A stretch of DNA of 64,000 bases from Paratinospora sagittata (Eukaryota > Streptophyta > Magnoliopsida > Ranunculales > Menispermaceae), in contig CM069611.1 of NCBI GenBank assembly GCA_035771175.1, forward strand, positions 17,991,366-18,055,365, written 5' to 3'. The notes below the pieces were generated by a model, which ran no database searches, was not told where the DNA came from, and saw nothing but the letters and a program-made list of their open reading frames with translations. Position numbers and translations under genes: made by a program. This document shows positions 47,260 through 58,118 of the stretch, piece after piece. Numbering within the stretch: position 1 is the stretch's first letter; the number at the start of each line of letters is the position of its first letter.

Positions 47260-49260
47260 TCCTGTCCCTTTTGGCTGGCTTGATTCTCCTTTAGCTTTGC
47301 CTTTTCCTTTATTACTTCTAAAATTTCTTACGAAATTGGCAAAGGAAGTCTCACAAGGCTATGAATCAGAATCAAAAGAAGTATTGGGATCAGCACCTTG
47401 AAAAGATTGGCGATATCTTGCAATAAGACTAGTAGCAAAGGTTGGAGAAAGCTTTACTCCTTCAAATTGTGGCCTTACAACAGATGTGGGCCTGGGAATT
47501 TCAAAGACATCATCTTCATCAGATGGAGGTGTCATGCATCTAGAGATTTATGTAACTGGCACAAAGTCCTTGGGCTCTTCTCCAATATCGGCTTCTTCTT
47601 GTTCTTCAAACAAGTGCTCAAGCATATCAGATTTGACTGTAGGCAATCTTTGCCTTGTGAACTTTGGTGCCAAAGGAGCCCTTGGAACATGTACTCCTTA
47701 ATGCGTTTCAAATATTCTTGCAAGTCATTCAGACAACTCAAATCAGGTGTTTTGTGCTAGTAGATGGCAAACTTGTGTGCAAAATCTCAAACTATTTTTC
47801 CATGCCAGTCACCATACTACTTTGTTTGCTTGATCAGATATTAGTTTCTTCACTTCTTTAATCATCACAACTCTCTATTTCTCTTGAATTTCCTTTATTT
47901 TCTTCAATAGATCCTCTTCATTAAAGGTAGTAGTAAAAAACTGATCAGTGAAGTGGTGAACTGGTGGCATATATCCACCATGATCAGTAAAGTGCTGAGG
48001 TGATTGGACATCAAACCTCTCTTCCACACTTTCTTCTTCTTTTTGGATAAATGGAGGGATTGTTGAAGTAACTTCTTCACCAGCTGTCTCATGGGGTTCC
48101 TCTTCCATAAGAACATCTCCTCTAAAAAGCAAATCTAAAACAGTCCTTTTAGAATCAACTCTTTCCACTTAAACATGATCAGTGTCCATTCTTTCTTTAG
48201 CTTCCTCGAAAAGTTCAGTTTCAACTCCTTGAGGAATAGCCTTTAAATGATACCATCTCTCGTGTGCAAGAGCATACACATATTTCATCAGTTTTACTGT
48301 GGTATGTCCCATACATCCATATCTATCTAATTCTTTCTTCTCTTCTTCAGCTAAATGAATACTTGTTTTCTCTTGTGGAGGTGTGAGATACATCCCAAAT
48401 GGTAATCCTCTTCTTTTTTTTGATGTAGTATAAATAAAATGTATGAGGACGTAAGGAAGGTTGATTTTCCTTTCTGAAGTATGCACCATGTGAGGAACAA
48501 ATCCAACTCATTCACACTTCCCTTATTGCCAGATCTTGGCTGAAATACATGTGACACAATGTTGTGAATGATTCTAGGGATAAGTTCAAAGGATTGGTTG
48601 GTTAGTTTGCTATCTACCTGTGTGTGATCCTTTTTGTCAGACAAAAAGTTCAAGGTTGCAACACTGTTGTAACTTGGGAATAAGATTCCTTGCTTTGAGA
48701 TGGTGGGAATTTGAACAACCTCAGGCAAAAAAAATGTGCTGATGAAGTACTAAGGAGAGATTTCTAGGGACTTTCCTTTGACATGGGTTTTCCTAACTAC
48801 CCCATATCTTGGTTTCTTCTGGGGGCTCAAGTAAAATTCCTTGATAAGATTTGGAAACCATTTGTTTTGGTAAGAACAAAATTGTACCCATCCCTAGAGT
48901 TCAAAAAGAGGTTGCACATTCAAATGTACCTTCGCAAAGAAATGAAAATCTACAAAACATCCATCTAGGATAGATCTAGTAGCTAATTTCTCATATTTTT
49001 CTTTCTTTTTAGATTTCTTTGAAGTTTGAGCAAATGTGGATGACTCAAATCGGGAATTATTAGTTGGAGCTGCCGCTGGTTCCACTAGACATGTTTCAGT
49101 GGCATTAGTTAAAGGTACCTTAGGAGTTGGAACACTTGGTTCTCCTTTTTTCTGGTTCTCGCTTTCCTAGATGGAGAAAGAGAAGGTGATGATTCTCTCT
49201 TACGAGTAGAGCGTGTAGGTAGTTTCTTAGCCTTTGGTGCTATTTGTTTGAACTGGATTT
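47260..49260 (-). pseudogene. Retroelement accessory ORF (plant transposon protein type), broken
   Basis: On the minus strand a protein can be followed through frame changes. It begins with a basic Ser/Pro-rich start (KAKKLPTRSTRKR, PSPSRKARTRKK near 49200), then ILDGCFVDFHFFAKVHLNVQ and LFELQGW (48970-48890), then KWFPNLIKEFYLS (about 48850). Next come LIPRIIHNIVSHVFQPRSG and ELDLFLTWCIL (48590-48500), KINLPYVLIHFIYTT and RGLPFGMYLT (48470-48390), and an acidic C-terminus (48168-47875). This order resembles the 'putative plant transposon protein' ORFs that accompany some plant retroelements. Frameshifts near 49110, 48740 and 48495 and internal stops make it dead. Its promoter or LTR may be the minus-strand sequence at 50883-51250, now separated by LTR Q. 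Confidence 0.55.
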
Positions 49261-49349
49261 TTAACGGAAATAGGTTTTCTAGGGTTTCCTAAATGAGAAT
49301 TTGATGAAGGAATGAAATTTTACCTTCTAAATCGAAGAAAATGGCTTGG

Positions 49350-50882
49350 TGATAAGTCATTATTTCGGCATGTTTTAGGGTGATTTATGCATTAGTTTAG
49401 TGTGTTTATGTTAGTTTTGATACATTTGTTAGTTTAGGTGAAGGTTTTTATGCAATTTTTCGGTTTGTTAGTTTATAAGTTGGATCAATTTATGTTTCCA
49501 GTGAATTAATTATTTGTTTTGCATTATTTTGTAGATATTTAGATGTGTGGAACTGGGCATGAATGATGGACATGAATGATGGACATGAATGATGGACACA
49601 ACATATGAAAAGCTTAGATGATGATTCATGAAGGAAACAATTCAAAAAGTGGAGAAAACTGGCCAAGTCCACAAGGGAAATGAAGAAAGTAGCATAAAAA
49701 TGAACAAAAGGGCCGTAATTGGGCACCGCGGCCGGAAAAAACGATTCTGCGCGACTTTTGTATTTTGGCCATAATTTTCTCAATTTAACTTTGAATTGGA
49801 CGTGGTTTGTTTCTACTTATTTCTTACTTGAAATAATACAAGATGAGAAGGTTTTGAGGGGGATTTGGAGTGGAGAGAAAGAAGAAAAACGATCAGGAAG
49901 TAAGCAGAGGTGCGATTCAAAATAGAAACTTTCTAATTTTGTTGCGAACTTTCCTAGTTCGACTTGAACTTCTCTTGGGCGACTTCCTATGGACTTGTGG
50001 CTCTTTATAGACCATTGTTTAGGGATTCTAGAAGAGAGAGGAGAACGAGCTGAAGAAAATTGGATCGAAGGAGGCGAAGAATGCGAAGTTGGAAACAAGA
50101 GAGCATCTTCAACATCTTCCAATTGGTTTTTTAGTTTCTTCTTATTTCTATTCAACATGTTCATCAATATTTTTATATTTTCTTCTATTTCAAAGATGCG
50201 CTAAGTTGTTTGTCTAGAGTTACAATTGGATCTCATATGGATATTAAATTTTATGTTTGATTTTAGATTTTAATTGATTATTTAGAGTTGTTTATTTTAA
50301 TCCGTTCTTATTGCTTCTAATTACTTGATCATTAATTAGATGATTTGTTGAATCTATATGATCTTGACGAAGGGAGTTAGATTTGTGAACTTGATTAAAA
50401 TAACATATGATTATAAGGGCGAAAGCTATTGAGTTCATGTGAGATAGAAATATACTCATGTGACACGTGTAATCATTGAAGAGTATAATCTTAATGAATT
50501 TTGTTTCAATTTAAATTTCATAGAAATATAGATATTTAATTATTCAAGGTATTTTTGTTTGACCATCGAAAGAGGGTTGTAAATAATTTAGACTCTTGGT
50601 TAACAAATTAAATTATAGATAAATCCAATTGAAATATGAGGGAAGATTGTAATTCTAGGTTTTAATTATTCTGATTACTTTGATTAATTTTGATTTGTTT
50701 TAGATTTAACTTTATTGTTTAGATTACAACGAATTTTAATTGGTGTTTAGATAAGATTAGGGTGAAACAATTTTAATATTTAACATAGAAATTCAGTAAT
50801 AAATTTTTGTGGGAACGACACTCTATTCATCACTTTATTACTTGTTAATGATATTGTGTACTTGCAATAATTTTACGCAACA
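49350..50882 (+). mobile_element. Probable solo LTR Q, non-chromovirus type
   Basis: Starts TGATAAGTCATTATTTCGG and ends GTGGGAACGACACTC..TTTTACGCAACA, a U5-like ending seen in several plant LTR families. 1533 bp, no coding region. The flanks (CTTGG, CGGTG) do not form a clear 5-bp duplication, so the exact ends or solo status are uncertain. A 16-base unit (GACATGAATGATG) is repeated three times at 49556-49600. Confidence 0.55.
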
Positions 50883-51250
50883 CGGTGAAATCGATTGAGG
50901 GCAGAAATTGTTGAGTTCCAGCACTAACTTCTCTTTTCTCTCTCGCAGTAGCATCCTAGGGCAAGTTGGAATGAGAGAACGGCAAAGCTTCTGCAATTTA
51001 TAGGCTTTTGTTCTATCTCGGATGAACGTCCTCAAGCTTCATGAGCGTCTTGATGTGCATGAATTAGACACTGCGCAATGACTCGATTAGCGTCCTAAAG
51101 AGCTATTAGCATCCTAATAGTGACTATTATACTTAATGCAGACAATTGCGCGCAAGCGTCCTTATGAACGATGAGTGCCCTAATGACTCTAAGTGAAACT
51201 TCTTGTTTAATTAGCATCCTGAAGTGTCTCCAACGTCCTTCTTTACACTA
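50883..51250 (-). mobile_element. Copia LTR fragment with dyad array and TATA box
   Basis: Read on the minus strand: decayed GGACGCT/AGCGTCC units at 51245-51025, then CCTATAAATTGC (51003-50992) and leader-like DNA. It matches the U3/R arrangement of LTRs N and P. Interrupted by LTR Q on its downstream side. 51251-51536 holds nothing I recognise. Confidence 0.55.
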
Positions 51251-51536
51251 ATTACTAAATTTTAGCGACCATTTTGTAATTTTCAAATTTAAATTCGTTT
51301 CGGCATTTTAAATAAATACACATTAATAGTGATTTCATTCTTACAAATAAATCATTAAAATATCATATTTTGCACAGATCATCATATCATTCCTTATCAA
51401 TCATGCATTCAGTATTCAATATTTTGAAGTCATTTTGATAAAAAACTGACACATTGATCAATTTCAATGGTTATTGAAAGATATGATATTGCAAATAAAC
51501 ATAGCAATAATCTGTAAATAGTAATTTAAAGTATAC

Positions 51537-51838
51537 CTTAAGGATTCATCACAAGGTGTTGCAAAGTCCTCAACTTGCATAATTTGATTCCTTCTGTTGA
51601 AGCAGCTGAGATACTTCTTAAAAGTGACTTTCCACGTTGTTTTGCTTGTTGAAACTTCAACATGAACTCTTTCATCTTCAGTTGGATTCACCATTCCTAC
51701 TATGTTTGAAGATGCTGAAGATTCCTCTTCATCTTGCTGATTTATTGATATTTCAATGCTGCCAATCTCACTTTTGTTTCTACTTGGCAAGTTTGCCAAT
51801 TCATCTTCCTTTTCAGATGAGGTTTTTAATCCACTTAA
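51537..51838 (-). pseudogene. Unidentified exon fragment with a splice donor
   Basis: On the minus strand about 100 codons are open from LSGLKTSSEKEDEL to ATPCDESLR, ending at CCTTAAG/GTATAC, a plausible 5' splice site. The segment is acidic and Ser-rich (NQQDEEESSASS), then TTWKVTFKKYLSCFNRRNQ. Its right edge coincides with the start of LTR L, so the rest was lost or separated. I do not recognise the family; it may be a host gene fragment or part of a retroelement ORF. Confidence 0.4.
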
Positions 51839-52434
51839 TGTTAACCTATACGGTTCATCACTTAGCTCGTTCCTAAATATACTATGATAAAGTATATTTT
51901 GATGATCACAAACAAAGTATTTTTCGGTGCTAAACGTGCGTATATCAAGAACTTATCTCAGCACCTAAGGAAAAATAAAAAGCCAAGGAACGACTCGATC
52001 AAGGAACCCAAAGACATATCCAACGGTCAAGATCATTTCAATCAAAACGACTTCAACGATCATATCTAGATTTCAAGATCACCTCACTCGAACGATTCGA
52101 TCAAGCTTCAAGTCTTTATCTTTCGATCAACGTTTAAGACATTCAACTCAACTCGAAGTTCACATCGAAGATCTCATAATGAATAGTTGGATTTAACGAT
52201 TATGAGAAATAAGAAATACACGATATTTAAGGTATATCTTTCTCTAATCGTTATTGCTCAAACATTTTCCAAAACCATGCACAGACCACTTGCATACTTG
52301 CATGTTTTGATCATACGTTTTACTGTATTTCAAATGATTTAATTTATATATTTAATTTGAAATTTATCGAATTTTTATTCGCATTTATTTATTATTTAAT
52401 CGCGAGTCAAAACTGTTTTTAAAGAGTCTTTTTC

Positions 52435-53060
52435 ATGACGCTAATGACTTAGCAGCGCTCTCCTGAACTTGTTAAGTCAGGATGGTGATGACTCATTAGG
52501 ACGCTGATAACATTCAAGGTTGAATCAAATTGATATATTAGGACACTTACTTCTATAGTAGCGGCCTCCTTTCTTAGCCAACCTTTGAAGTTGTCAGGAC
52601 GCTGATTCAGCATTAGCTCACTGAAAGGTTTTTTTAAGTTCTTCAAAGAATGTATCTTTGAGGACGTTGATAGTTATAAGTTGAATAACTTATCAAGACG
52701 CTATTTGGATAGGAGCGCCCTCACCTTTGGGAATCAACTTAGTAACTTTCAGGACGTTGATTGTCCTTCAGCGTGCTTGTCTTTGTTTTCAAATATTCTT
52801 AACTAGTAGGACGCTTACATTGTTGTAGCTCCCTCGTTTTATGTCTTATGTTTTAAACTTGTAGGACGCTTACTCAGAAAGTAGCGCCCTCATGTACTTA
52901 CTTGTTTTAAAACATAGGAGAACGCTAACTGTGCATTAACGCCCTCAAGGTTAAGTCGTTTAAAGTGTCAAAGTAAGTTAGGACACTTAGAGTTAGTAGC
53001 GCCCTCACTTAAGTGTTCTGCAGGACGCTTATACGTAATAAGCGCCCTCAAGGAACAAAA
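52435..53060 (+). repeat. Dyad-motif array in LTR L
   Basis: About eleven units of GGACGCTTA..TAGCGCCCTC type in the same order as in LTRs N and P (for example the fourth unit ends CAGCTCGCTGA-like in all three). The array directly abuts LTR K. Confidence 0.85.
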
Positions 53061-53076
53061 ATGACAAAGTTGATAT

Positions 53077-54562
53077 TGTGGCGACCCCGCACCCCAAACC
53101 ACCAACCCCGCAGGGAATGACGTGCGGAATGCTGGGGCGGGACGCTCGGCGTAGCCATCTCCAACCACTCCTCAACCCTCGTGAGGTGGTTGAGACCCTA
53201 CGAGCCTTATCCCAAACAATGACATAATATAAAAAGATACTAAACAAATCTACCAACCATATTAATCATCCAAGACAAGAGATAATCCATGGTCTTAAGC
53301 CCACATGGTCTATCTAACAAGTCCCAACTCTCCCATACTACAATGTGGTAAGTGTTATAATTACATAGTCAAAAATATAGTACATCATAATTTAAAACAC
53401 AGTTCAATCAAAATGCCTCTCAACTCACATCGAGGCCTTGGATTCTCTCGCCGGCAAGGCCCTCAAGATATGACTACTCTTTTACCCTTATTCGGGATAG
53501 AAGGACCTGTAAGAAAAAAAATGAGGGTGAGCCAATGGTGCCAATGAATAAAATTCAAATATGCTATCAATACTTATCAATAAATATCATGTATGCATGT
53601 CAATGTGTAGCATGATTAAAAGGTCATAACATATAGATGTCAAGCATTTGTAATAAGTTCGATGCAAGTAAAAACCTATCAATTTGGATCCACATTCCAC
53701 ACGCATTGGGGTTATTAGTGCACGTCTATTTCACCATACCGTTCTCATCCCCAAATATTTCATTTCTAAAACCCTCCTAAGACAAGGTTAACTCTCCTTA
53801 TTAGCCAGATAGATGAGCCCAACCAAAGTCATAAGGTTTTCTCAAATCAGTGCATCATTCAAAACATTAGAACACATTCATGCTTTCAACATACAATATA
53901 TATTAGTGATATGATGACATAAAAAATATAATCATAAATGAAGTCTACTCACAACCAAGCCTAGCGAGAGTATCTAACCGCACACGGACACCAAACCTAA
54001 TCAACCCAATCAAGGTCTTGAAACATTCATCAATATCTAACCATACATCAATTCCTATGCTCAATCATATAGACATTACACATCAACCCTAAATCAACCC
54101 ACATATAGACAATATGCCTAAATCACATGACTTAGGCCTCTAATGCATAGTTCTTATTCATAAACCATTCAATTAATCAAAAATACTGATTTTTCAATTC
54201 CTTAGGCATAAACATGCCCAAATTGGAGATTTTGATCACAAGTAAGCCTAACCCATGACATGGTCACAACCACCTAATCAATAGCATAATCAACCCTAAT
54301 CATGCTTAATTAGACATAAATTGCATCACTTCAATGATTCTAGGCCAAAAGCCCTAAAATATGAAAATTTCCATACTTAGGCCATATTGCCGATTTACAC
54401 TAGGTCACCATGTTCAGCCATGTATATCACTGATTTTGCATCATGGGTTCATAAACAATGGCCACTAGGTCAACATAGTTGACATGCAAGCTATTTGGAA
54501 AAGTTTAAGTTCATATTCTAGATTTAGGTCTAATACAAATACCCCTACCAATTTTTCATTTA
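53077..54562 (-). mobile_element. LTR K, E family, truncated, empty for F
   Basis: Starts TGTGGCGACCCCGCACCCC as E does at 14194 and follows it to the equivalent of 22560 in E. Around 53805-53845 it reads through the site where F inserted in E (GCCAGATAGATGAGCCCAACCAAAG), with a single CAACC, and so gives the pre-insertion sequence. It stops near 54562, where E continues for another 1.5 kb. Confidence 0.85.
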
Positions 54563-54756
54563 AGAGAATCCCTTGGTGAAGAGTTTTCAAATCATAATTT
54601 AAGAGGTTAGGTAGTGGATGTGGGCAAGTAGTCGAACCACTCTAAATCGATTGTGTAAATTGATTTATTTTTCCGCACTTACTTAGTTTCCATTGCATTG
54701 ATTTTAATTGTCTAAGTTTTCAATTCACCTCCTTCTTGGACATACTTGGGCCAACA

Positions 54757-55704
54757 GAGGGTTCTCCTTTCCTTCTTTGAGTTTATCTCTTTCACATTTG
54801 TTTTTTGCAGATGAGGCTTTGCGTTTTTGTAGAGCTTCCACAAAGGATTTCTCTGTTTTAAATGAGGTGTTCATGCAATACAACATGGAGTTGGGACAAT
54901 ACCAAAATAAGGGTAAGTGTGGCGTCATGTTCAACTACAATGTTCAAGCAAGTGATAGGAGCATGTTAACAAGTTTGCTAAACATGCAACCTAGTAATGA
55001 GGTTGGGAAGTACCTAGGGGCGTTTATTGAATTTGGTGCATCTAAGAAGCAAACCTTCCCTGAGGTGATATCTAAATTATCTTCTAGGGTTCTTGGATGG
55101 GAGGGAAAGTTGTTATCTTCGACCGAAAAAGAGATTCTTGTGAAAACGGTTGGCCAAACTATTCCTACCTTTCTTATGGCCTATTTTAAGTTCCCCAAGA
55201 TGGTTATTTCATCTCTTCAGTCTAGATTAGCAAATTTTTGGCCGGGACCTCATAATGGGCACTCTAGAATTCAATGGGCAAATTGGCATAAGCTTTCTAA
55301 ACCTAAAGTAGAGGGGGTCTTGGTTTCAAGAATTTGGAGTGTTTTTGTCACACCAAAAATTTTCACATTTTCTCCAACAAAAACTGCTAGACAGTGCAGG
55401 ATGAAATACTATTGAATCATTATATAGGTGTTATTAATATAACACTAATATTAATCACACCTTCCACTTTTTATACTGTAAAACTAATTTAACTGCAGAT
55501 GTAATTTCAATAAGTGATAAAAGACCCCCTCAGAAGAAATATAGACCGCCATAGTGGGACGGACCCAAGGAAAGTACCGTCCCCATGGGAGGGCCAGCTC
55601 CTTGGGGGCACCCCTATAAAGTTGCCCCCCCCGTTGTCACTCCACCTCGCCGTCCTCTCTCACTCTCGCTCTTGCTTTCTCCCTCTCTCCCTCTTGCCCA
55701 TTTT

Positions 55705-55740
<36 letters not shown>

Positions 55741-58118
55741 CTTGCGCTTTCGGAAGATAGGTGTTTCGTCGGAAGATTCGTCAAGGCGACGCCACCACAC
55801 ATATTAAGGTGGGGAATGAAGGCTAGGTTTGCGTCTCTTACTTGTCTAATGATAATTTACATAGCATCATGCATCATAGATGTTATTACCATGCTTCACT
55901 TCATGCATGAAAACTATTTTACAAATAGGTATATACTATAACCATGGGTGTTATGCCGTTACGCTGGACCCGGAGGTGACAGTCACTGGTTAGCATTGGA
56001 ACTCATGAGACCTCTCAGTTGCTGGATGTTGTATCGATGCCTCAAATCATAGGTTGCGAGTGCATGATGTCTTCCCTGTGATGCCGTGTGACCACGTTTT
56101 CATTCATATCATTGCTTGATTGTATTGTTGTGGCATAACTTTCTAATGACTGTTGTTCTGTACTTATTATTATGCATGTACGCTTCGTTTATCCTGCTAG
56201 ACCTCACTAAGCTGTTGAGCTCACCCCGTTGATATTTTTCTCCAGGATCTTAGACACGCATAAGTACAGATATGTTATCAGAACATGAGAGCCACCAGAG
56301 CTACGTTTAAAGGAGACGCTTAGGGTGCTGAATGTTAATATAGATCTAAGTGTGTTATTTATGGATTGTTGTAGTTTTCGTTGTGTACTCTGTACTCATG
56401 TCATTATAGCATTTGTACTTTTGCCCTCCGTTATTAAAGGAGGATGAATAAAAGATCCGTGTTGATGTTCGTTTCTGCTCACACCCTGATTCTAGTTTGC
56501 TTGCCTATCGTATGAAATTGTTTTTAAAAATCCGGGTGTGACAGTTTTAACTTAGCCTTACTGGCTAAACAAGGTTGGAAGCTTGCATCCAATCTAACTT
56601 CTCTTCTCAGTAAATTTCTTAAGGCGAAGTATTATAATCACTCTTCTTTCTTCCATGCTACACTTGGATCAAGGCCTTCATGGGGCTGGCGTAGTATCTT
56701 GGCCGGTCGTGATCTTCTTCAATATGGTTGGAGGTGGCGGGTAGGTGATGGTTCTTTTATTGATGTGTGGTCTGACCCGTGGATTCCACGACCCTTGTCT
56801 TTTAAGCTTATGTCTGTTCCTACACGTTCTATTCTCAAAGTTTCATATCTTATTAACACAGGAACATCAACTTGGAAGTATAATGTCATTAATGATTCTT
56901 TCTCCAAGGAAGACCGGGACTCCATTTTGGCCATTCCTATTACTAATAATGGGATTGCTGATAAAATAGTGTAGCACTTTAACCCATCGGGACATTACTC
57001 AGTTAAGTCAGGATATTTACTTGGTATGAATCTCCTTCGTAATGGCTTGTTGAGGAATCATGTTGGTGGACAACTCCTTCAAGGTACGAGCAGCTCTCAA
57101 CCTACACCAAATTTTTCCTGGAACTTGACCTGGAACCTTGATCTCCCTCCCAAGATTAAGATGTTTTTATGGAGAGGTAATCATAATTATTTGGAACTTA
57201 GACAAAATTTGAGTAAGAGAATGTCCATTTCAGATACATCATGCCCTGTTTGTAAGCTCGGAGTCCTTTTTCCATCTTGTTTTCGAATGTGATGTGGCTC
57301 GTGCAGTCTGGTTCGGATCCCCCTTGAACATTAAGACCCGTGGTCTTCCTAATATGCCTTTCTTCAAACTGTGGAGTTATATTTGCTCCTCCTTTGGTCA
57401 AGACAATACAACGGTTTATCAATCCAAATGGTTTGCTTATGGATTGTGGTCTCTTTGGAAGAACCGCAACTCAACTGTGTTCAGGGCTGAAGGATCATCT
57501 CCTGATGCGATTATCAATTCCATTCATTCAAATCTCGACGAATTTTTTAATGCCATGGAGCACAAAGTTTGTCAATCCCAAGGAGATCGTAGCCCGACTC
57601 AGCCCTCTCAAGTGAATGGTGGGTGGAGTTTGTTATGTGATGCTGCTAGAGACCTGTCATCTGCTAAATCAAGTGTGGGGTGGGTGCTTCCTGACCCGGA
57701 TGGGAACATCTTCCAATCAGGTGCAGCAAGAATTGGTTTGACACAATCGGTGGTACAAGCTGAAATGACGGCGATAAAAACTGCACTTTATGCCTTACCT
57801 TCCTTTGGGTCTCCGCTGAAAGTTTTTTTTGACTCTATGATGGTCATAAAGAAGTTAAGAGATAACTATGAAGGCTTTCCAGATCTTGATGCAATTGCGA
57901 ACGATATTATTTCTAGAGTAATGGAGGGAGGTCCCATTTTCTTTTATCATATTGGTCGGTCCTTTAATGTAATGGCGCATAATCTAGCTAGAAGAGCTTT
58001 ACTTCATTTGCCAACAGAGTCCGTGTACATGTAAGGACGTCCTTTGTATTTCTGGTGTTGAAGTTATTGATTCTGAAGTAATGCAATTCATCCTTTGCCA
58101 AAAAAAAAAACAAAAAAA
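54757..58118 (+). pseudogene. L1-type LINE ORF2, C-terminal half, interrupted by solo LTR J
   Basis: Begins inside RT with SLSHLFFADE (the plant LINE FADD motif, second Asp replaced by Glu). It goes on with KYLGAFIEFGASKK, ILVKTVGQTIPTFLMAYFKFPK and FWPGPHNGHSRIQWANW to 55340. After LTR J it resumes at 56544 (LALLAKQGWKL, HATLGSRPSWGWRSI, VWSDPWIPRP). The zf-RVT region (KIKMFLWRGN, CPVCKLG) is at 57150-57260. The C-terminal RNase H (57600-58034) shows CDAARD, QAEMTAIKTAL, VFFDSMMVIKKL and HNLARRAL. It ends in an A-rich tail at 58101-58118. Stops at 56972 and 57291 and the LTR insertion make it dead. Endonuclease, ORF1 and the RT start are missing. Confidence 0.88.
55346..56543 (+). mobile_element. 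Solo LTR J, TSD GTTTT, inside the LINE
   Basis: TGTCACACC..GGGTGTGACA flanked by perfect GTTTT (55341-55345, 56544-56548). It is a second member of the LTR I family. TATA-like CCTATAAAG at 55614, CT microsatellite 55709-55737, AAG/GTGGGG at 55808/55809, and CACTAAGCTGTTGAGCTCACCCC..CTCCAG/GATC at 56245/56246. It carries a 100-bp extra segment at 55355-55454 that LTR I lacks. Confidence 0.9.

Larger units (their letters stand above)
51839..54756 (+). mobile_element. SIRE-like LTR L, interrupted by LTR K
   Basis: Left part 51839-53076 (start TGTTAACC uncertain) with TATTTTGATGATCACAAAC near the start and the dyad array at 52435-53060. Right part 54563-54756 is the copia LTR 3' end (GGTTAGGTAGTGGATGTGGGC .. 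TTGGGCCAACA). LTR K lies between them, and sequence of both K and L has been lost at the right junction. LINE sequence follows directly, so this LTR end lies in the LINE. Confidence 0.65.
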
